Below, one piece after another: positions 49,949-53,870 of a DNA stretch of 53,870 bases; the first letter of the stretch is position 1, and every line of letters begins with the position of its first letter. The stretch is from contig JAKSTP010000017.1 in the NCBI GenBank assembly GCA_024402505.1, forward strand, positions 1 to 53,870. The letters run 5' to 3'. The translations under genes were made by a program, and so were the position numbers. The notes under the pieces are model-generated. The model was not told the DNA's origin, did not search any database, and worked only from the letters and a program-made list of their open reading frames with translations. The DNA is from Treponema sp. (GTDB lineage: Bacteria > Spirochaetota > Spirochaetia > Treponematales > Treponemataceae).

Positions 49949-50545
49949 ATGATTACTTTCGAAGACGAAGAAAAAAAAGCAAAACCAGCAGAAATGCCTG
50001 ATCCACTTACAGAAAAATTTTTGAAAACACGACAGATTATTCTTTCAGGCGAAATCAATAAAGACCTGGCCGACAAAATCGTACGCCAGCTTCTGGTACT
50101 TGAAGCCGACGATGATAAAAAAACAATTTACATGTACATTGATTCACCTGGCGGTGATGTTGATGCAGGATTTGCCATTTTTGATATGATCCGCTTCATC
50201 AAGGCACCTGTTGTACTTGTAGGTATGGGACTTATTGCCAGCGCCGCAACTCTGGTTCTTCTTGCCGTTCCAAAAAACAAACGTGTTGGACTTCCAAACA
50301 GCCGTTATCTTATCCACCAGCCAATGAGTGGAATGCGTGGTGTTGCAACAGACATTGAAATTCACGCAAAAGAACTTGAAAAAACAAGAGCAAAATTGAA
50401 CAAGCTTATTGCCGATGAAACTGGCACAAGTCTTGAACAGGTAACAAAAGATACAGACCGTGACTACTGGCTGGACAGTGAAGAAGCCGTAAAATACGGA
50501 CTTATCAGTTCAATCGTAGAAACACGCGGAAATCTGCCTGAATAA
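49949..50545 (+). CDS. clpP: ATP-dependent Clp protease proteolytic subunit
   Basis: ClpP (198 aa) forms the 14-mer protease barrel. The catalytic triad is visible: S98 in GLIASAATLVL, H123 in YLIHQPMSG and D172 in DRDYW, and SPGGDVDAG shapes the oxyanion hole. GMAAS of most ClpP is GLIAS here, a divergent form, so it may be a second ClpP paralog. It is followed after one base by the UPF0158-GNAT gene, so the two are co-translated. Confidence 0.92.
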   Translation: MITFEDEEKKAKPAEMPDPLTEKFLKTRQIILSGEINKDLADKIVRQLLVLEADDDKKTIYMYIDSPGGDVDAGFAIFDMIRFIKAPVVLVGMGLIASAATLVLLAVPKNKRVGLPNSRYLIHQPMSGMRGVATDIEIHAKELEKTRAKLNKLIADETGTSLEQVTKDTDRDYWLDSEEAVKYGLISSIVETRGNLPE

Positions 50546-50546
50546 T

Positions 50547-51446
50547 ATGACTTTTACTCTTACCGAAAGCCTGCGCGATTCAATCTCTGGAGCCATGGAA
50601 AATCAGGAAACTGTTTTTATGGTAGATGCCGCTGCAGGTAATCTTATTGATGCCGCAGAACTTTCGGAAGAACTTGCAGATACAGACAATTATTATGCAC
50701 TGCCCCGATGGACTTCTCAGGACGGTTTTTCTGTGATGGAAGATTTTACAAGTCAGCTCCATCAGCCTCTGGCAAAGGAAAGACTGCTGGAAACACTCCA
50801 CGGTGGAAGGGGGGTATTTCGGAACTTTAAAACTGTATTAAAAGATTATCCGGAAGTGGAAAAAAAATGGCACGTGTTTAAAAACAGCCGCATCCAGTCG
50901 TACATTTCGGAATGGTACAATGGCCTTCGCGAAGTATGGGGACTTGAAAAACTGGATTTCCTTGGTGAAGCAGAAGCGGATCTGGTACACGATGATTTTA
51001 CATTCAGACAGATTGATTTTTCACGGGACAAGAAATCAATTCTGGAACAGACCACTATTTTACCGGAAGATGACATTACTGAGTCGGTTCAAGCTGCATT
51101 TGATTTTTTATGGAGAAAGCAGTTCGAATCTTTTGACACAGCAAATCAGACAGGCTTTATTTGTCATTCACTTTCTGAAGATTTTGCAGGTTGTATTACC
51201 GCAGCCAAAGTTTCAGAATTAAGTGACGTTGCAATTTTGACAAACCTATTTGTACCCGAATCATTCCGTGGCCTTGGCATAGGATCAGAACTTCTTGATA
51301 TGTGCATGGCAGATTTGAAAAACAACGGAAAAAAATGGCTGATTCTGCCAAATATTATTATGCCGGAAACAATGGAACCTTTATTCACGAAAGCAGGCTT
51401 CAAAAAAATGGCATCCGGTTATGTTGCAGATTTACAGCAGAACTAA
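50547..51446 (+). CDS. UPF0158 - GNAT acetyltransferase fusion
   Basis: This 299-aa protein joins two families. Residues ~1-150 match UPF0158: ALPRWTSQDGFSVMEDFTSQL, LLETLHGGRGVFRNFKTVLKDYPEVEKKW. Residues ~200-299 are a GNAT domain: LTNLFVPESFRGLGIGSELLDMCM with the acetyl-CoA pyrophosphate-binding RGLGIGSE, then MEPLFTKAGFKKM. The target of acetylation is unknown. It starts one base after the clpP stop without a clear Shine-Dalgarno, so it depends on clpP translation. This links it to protein quality control by position only. Confidence 0.8.
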   Translation: MTFTLTESLRDSISGAMENQETVFMVDAAAGNLIDAAELSEELADTDNYYALPRWTSQDGFSVMEDFTSQLHQPLAKERLLETLHGGRGVFRNFKTVLKDYPEVEKKWHVFKNSRIQSYISEWYNGLREVWGLEKLDFLGEAEADLVHDDFTFRQIDFSRDKKSILEQTTILPEDDITESVQAAFDFLWRKQFESFDTANQTGFICHSLSEDFAGCITAAKVSELSDVAILTNLFVPESFRGLGIGSELLDMCMADLKNNGKKWLILPNIIMPETMEPLFTKAGFKKMASGYVADLQQN

Positions 51447-51470
51447 TTTTATTTTTATTGAGGTATTAAA

Positions 51471-52238
51471 ATGTATCACAACAATTACAGAAGAAATGAA
51501 TTCAAAGTAAACAAAGATCAGACAGCCGCATTCCTTGCAAATGCCGTTGACCGCGTAAACAGTGACTCAGATGTTGAATCACTTGTTGAACTGGCCAAAG
51601 AATTCAAAAAGAATGTTCCACTTACTCGCAGAAAATATGTAACTGCACTTTTACTCCGCGAAGCTCTTAAACACGACAGAAACTTCCTTCGCAACGAAAA
51701 ACCATCTCGCAAACCTGAAAATGAAGGCCGCAAAGAACGTGCCGAAAAACTGGAACGCAATAACCGATCAGAAAGAACAGAACGTGCCGAAAAGAAAATT
51801 GAAGCCGTAGAAAATACAGAAGAAAAAACACCACACATTAGAGTAGAAATCCCGGAAGGCGAAGCAACAACTATTTTCATCAGTGTTGGACGCAACCGCC
51901 GCGTATTCCCACGTGACCTTGTAAGCCTTCTTATCAACGTAGCTGGCCTTGACCGTGAACGCATTGGAAACATCAAGGTTCTTGCAAACTACTCTTTTGT
52001 ACAGCTTTACACAGAAGATTCAGAAAAGGCAATTTCTGCTTTGAACGAATACGAATATCGTGGACGCAAACTTATGGTAAATCTTTCAAAACAGAAAGAT
52101 GCATCTGCCGAAGCCACAGAAGAAACTGCAGAAAGTCAGACTGCCGAAATTTCTGACGACGAAGCAATGAGCGCTGAAGACGCCGCTGCTTATGCCGCTG
52201 CAGAAAAAGCCAGCAGCAACGAAGGATTCGGAAACTAA
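51471..52238 (+). CDS. RNA-binding protein with DbpA-type RRM
   Basis: This 255-aa protein has a helical N-terminal part (DRVNSDSDVESLVELAKEFK). A long basic-acidic linker rich in RE/KE repeats (NEGRKERAEKLERNN) follows. Its DbpA/CsdA-type RNA-binding domain is near residues 125-205 (TIFISVGRNRRVFPRDLVSLLINVAGL, NYSFVQLYTEDS). An acidic, alanine-rich tail ends it. In DEAD-box helicases this domain binds structured rRNA, and here it is free of the helicase. It probably takes part in ribosome assembly or RNA metabolism. It is a free-standing gene with GAGG before the ATG. Confidence 0.8.
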   Translation: MYHNNYRRNEFKVNKDQTAAFLANAVDRVNSDSDVESLVELAKEFKKNVPLTRRKYVTALLLREALKHDRNFLRNEKPSRKPENEGRKERAEKLERNNRSERTERAEKKIEAVENTEEKTPHIRVEIPEGEATTIFISVGRNRRVFPRDLVSLLINVAGLDRERIGNIKVLANYSFVQLYTEDSEKAISALNEYEYRGRKLMVNLSKQKDASAEATEETAESQTAEISDDEAMSAEDAAAYAAAEKASSNEGFGN

Positions 52239-52262
52239 TTTTGTTTTCACAGGGAGCCCCCA

Positions 52263-52937
52263 ATGGATATTAAAGTTTTTCAGACAGGAATTCTCTCCGT
52301 AAATACCTATGTGGTGCCCCTGTGCGACAATTATGTTTTTATTGTTGATCCGGCAGGCTGTTCTCTTTCAGGTGATTCATACACCGTAGTTGATTACCTT
52401 AGGAAGAACGGCCTCATTTGCGTGGCAGTAGTCCTTACCCACGGCCACTTTGATCACATTTCAGGCATCAGCCACATTATCGAAGCCTTTCCAAATGCAA
52501 GAATAGCCATCCATTCCAAAGACTCACAGGAACTTACAAATCCACCAGGAGACATGAACCTGTTTACACTGCAGAATTTTGGCATTCCAGACATGGCAGA
52601 AGTGCTTCGAAACCAGCCATCCCCTACCGATATACTTTCAGGAACAGAGAATCTTGGTGTTCTTGCAGAAGATACACAGGCCATTGGATTAAAAGAGGCC
52701 CTTTCTCAGTGGCAGGTGCTTCCTACACCAGGCCATTCTCCAGGATCCATCTGCCTTTACAACGAAGAAGAAAAAGTTTTAATTTCCGGCGACACACTTT
52801 TTGCCGACGGTTACGGCCGAACCGATCTTCCAGGCGGTGACGAAGCCCTCATTGGCCGAAGTCTTGCTTTACTGGAACAGGACATTCCAACAGGCACCTA
52901 CCTCTGCCCCGGCCACGGCAGAAGAATTATAAGATAA
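52263..52937 (+). CDS. Metallo-beta-lactamase fold hydrolase (glyoxalase II-like)
   Basis: This 224-aa MBL protein has the metal motif LTHGHFDHISG, a second histidine in LPTPGHSPGS, an aspartate in ISGDTLF and a late histidine in CPGHGR. These features match the glyoxalase II-type subgroup. Its substrate may be a thioester such as S-lactoyl-glutathione or bacillithiol; sequence does not tell. GGGAG lies seven bases before the ATG. It follows the RRM gene by 24 bp in the same direction. Confidence 0.88.
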   Translation: MDIKVFQTGILSVNTYVVPLCDNYVFIVDPAGCSLSGDSYTVVDYLRKNGLICVAVVLTHGHFDHISGISHIIEAFPNARIAIHSKDSQELTNPPGDMNLFTLQNFGIPDMAEVLRNQPSPTDILSGTENLGVLAEDTQAIGLKEALSQWQVLPTPGHSPGSICLYNEEEKVLISGDTLFADGYGRTDLPGGDEALIGRSLALLEQDIPTGTYLCPGHGRRIIR

Positions 52938-53626
52938 TTGGCAAGAATCTGAAGGCAGTATTACCTATATTTTTGATTCATTTTCCCATGAATACGTAAA
53001 CCTCCCCCAAAAACACCTTTCTTAACCCGCTGTAAGGGGAAAATTACGGAGATTTTGAAAACTTTTCGCCCGGGATCCGTAAAATCCAGACTGCAACTGC
53101 ATTGTTGCACCTGGAGTTTTGCTGTGTTTTGGGATTTTACGGATCTCAGACTATATCTGCCTGTTTTATCCGTAAAAAATACATTTTCTCAAAGCCCATC
53201 GGTTATAGTTTACGGAGATTACAAGTCCTTTTCACCCAGGATACGTAAAATCTAGATCAAAACAGCACTGTCGCACCTGAAACGTCGCTGTATCTTGGAA
53301 TTTTACGGAGCCCGGAGCATTTCTTCCCGATTTATCCGTAAAAATTGCTTTTTCTCAGAGGCCCTCGGCCAAAGTTTACGGATATTTCAAGGGCCTTTTC
53401 ACCTGGATACGTAAAACTCCACAAAAACACCTTTCTTAAACCGTGGAAAAGGAAATAATTACGGAGATTGCAAGTCCTTTTCACCCAGGATACGTAAAAT
53501 CCAGATCAAAACAGCACTGTCGCACCTGAAAAGTCGCTGTATCTTGGAATTTTACGGATCCAGCAGAAGAAGTTGCGATTTTATTCGTAAGAACCGAAAA
53601 ACGCCCTTGCTTTTTCCCCAGAAGAT
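52938..53626. repeat. Noncoding array of ~165-bp repeats with TTTACGGA/TCCGTAAA motifs
   Basis: No gene fits in this stretch. About 3.5 units are seen: TTACGGAGATT at 53044, 53210, 53372 and 53456, each followed by GGATACGTAAAATCCAG (or near it), TTTTACGGA and TATCCGTAAAA. Neighbouring motifs are inverse complements, so each unit could fold. Long near-identical segments recur at 53223-53310 and 53471-53555. It may be a REP-like or integron-like array, or a chromosomal structural element. Confidence 0.8.
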
Positions 53627-53658
53627 AAAAAAAAGAGTGTTCCAGCGAACACTCTTTT
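53627..53658 (-). terminator. Rho-independent terminator of tRNA-Pro
   Basis: On the minus strand AAAAGAGTGTTC-GCTG-GAACACTCTTTT, a perfect 12-bp stem, is followed by T residues (53627-53634). It lies just past the tRNA 3' end. Confidence 0.85.
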
Positions 53659-53671
53659 CCTTCTTTGTAAG

Positions 53672-53744
53672 TCGGGTAACCCGGATTTGAACCGGGGGCC
53701 TCTACGTCCCGAACGTAGCGCGCTACCAGCTGCGCTATTACCCG
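53672..53744 (-). tRNA. tRNA-Pro (anticodon CGG)
   Basis: This 73-nt tRNA folds into a standard cloverleaf. The acceptor stem is CGGGTAA/TTACCCG, the D arm is GCGC with AGCTGGTA, the anticodon stem CTACG/CGTAG encloses TTCGGGA (anticodon CGG), and the T arm is CCCGG-TTCAAAT-CCGGG with discriminator A. CCA is not encoded. A perfect stem GAACCGT-TGT-ACGGTTC (53749-53765) lies four bases upstream of its 5' end. The terminator is at 53627-53658. Confidence 0.95.
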
Positions 53745-53794
53745 TGGCGAACCGTTGTACGGTTCTTGGCATTACGATAGTCTCATGTTCGCCT

Positions 53795-53837
53795 CTTTGT
53801 TTTCTAACTCGCAATGCTCGTCTTTACGAAAACAAAG
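53795..53837. repeat. Inverted repeat upstream of tRNA-Pro
   Basis: CTTTGTTTTC (53795-53804) is a perfect 10-bp complement of GAAAACAAAG (53828-53837), with a 23-base loop. The role is not clear; it may be a leader structure or terminator of an upstream transcript beyond the window. Confidence 0.55.
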
Positions 53838-53870
53838 CAATTGGTTTTCAACGTACAACCACTAGATGTA

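Overview
The window looks like the chromosome of a host-associated Treponema-type spirochete. Several things point there: spirochete-style lipoprotein and outer-membrane proteins (an OmpA-like protein and a ~2000-residue Ig-repeat protein ending in a predicted beta-barrel), an anaerobic sugar-using gene set (GH27, GH31, PfkA) and moderately AT-rich DNA. The assignment comes from protein character, not from a database match. Most core genes are cleanly recognisable.

Layout. 1-2216: end of trpB, trpA and a hotdog thioesterase, ending in a ~170-bp palindrome shared with the convergent OmpA-family gene. 3785-7917: a U32-like orphan, divergent lrgA-lrgB, and a GH27 alpha-galactosidase. 8027-9244: a dicarboxylate/amino-acid symporter. 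9306-20554: an AT-rich type I restriction-modification (RM) island on the minus strand. Its order in transcription direction is hsdR, hsdS, an unknown 233-aa protein, a remnant hsdS 3' end, a zinc-ribbon protein, a two-TM protein, a remnant hsdM 5' end, a DUF3800 protein, hsdM, an internally duplicated coiled-coil protein and a HEPN protein. The island is bracketed by a 27-bp terminator-containing direct repeat (26/27 identical). It also holds a candidate small RNA with its own promoter and terminator. 20652-28515: mnmA, an Rrf2/CymR-like regulator, mgtE with an upstream 29-codon ORF, a malY-like C-S lyase with DUF3737, then metY and cysK. 28929-36724: an HD hydrolase, a phosphatase, an SDR, pyrE, and a surface/signalling gene set that continues to the giant Ig protein at 42746. 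42890-45753: a znuABC-like metal transporter. 45779-53744: GH31, an FMN oxidase-like protein, pfkA, clpP, a UPF0158-GNAT fusion, a DbpA-type RNA-binding protein, an MBL hydrolase, a repeat array, and tRNA-Pro(CGG).

How the parts work together. The strongest new regulatory signal is a 21-bp inverted repeat with core CCTA-N9-TAGG. It lies at the promoter of the Rrf2 gene, beside the malY/DUF3737 promoter and over the predicted metY-cysK start site. This suggests one sulfur/cysteine regulon run by the Rrf2 protein. In the RM island, two cargo genes (the 233-aa protein and DUF3800) each sit between an intact RM gene end and a degraded second copy of that end, which suggests stepwise cargo gain. 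Six genes (ompA-like, lrgA, hsdR, rrf2, znuC, pfkA) have a -10 box only 6-7 nt before the ATG and no Shine-Dalgarno sequence, so they are probably read from leaderless mRNAs.

Limits. No database search or folding program was used. Domain calls rest on motif recognition, and promoters, operators and RNAs are predictions read from sequence.
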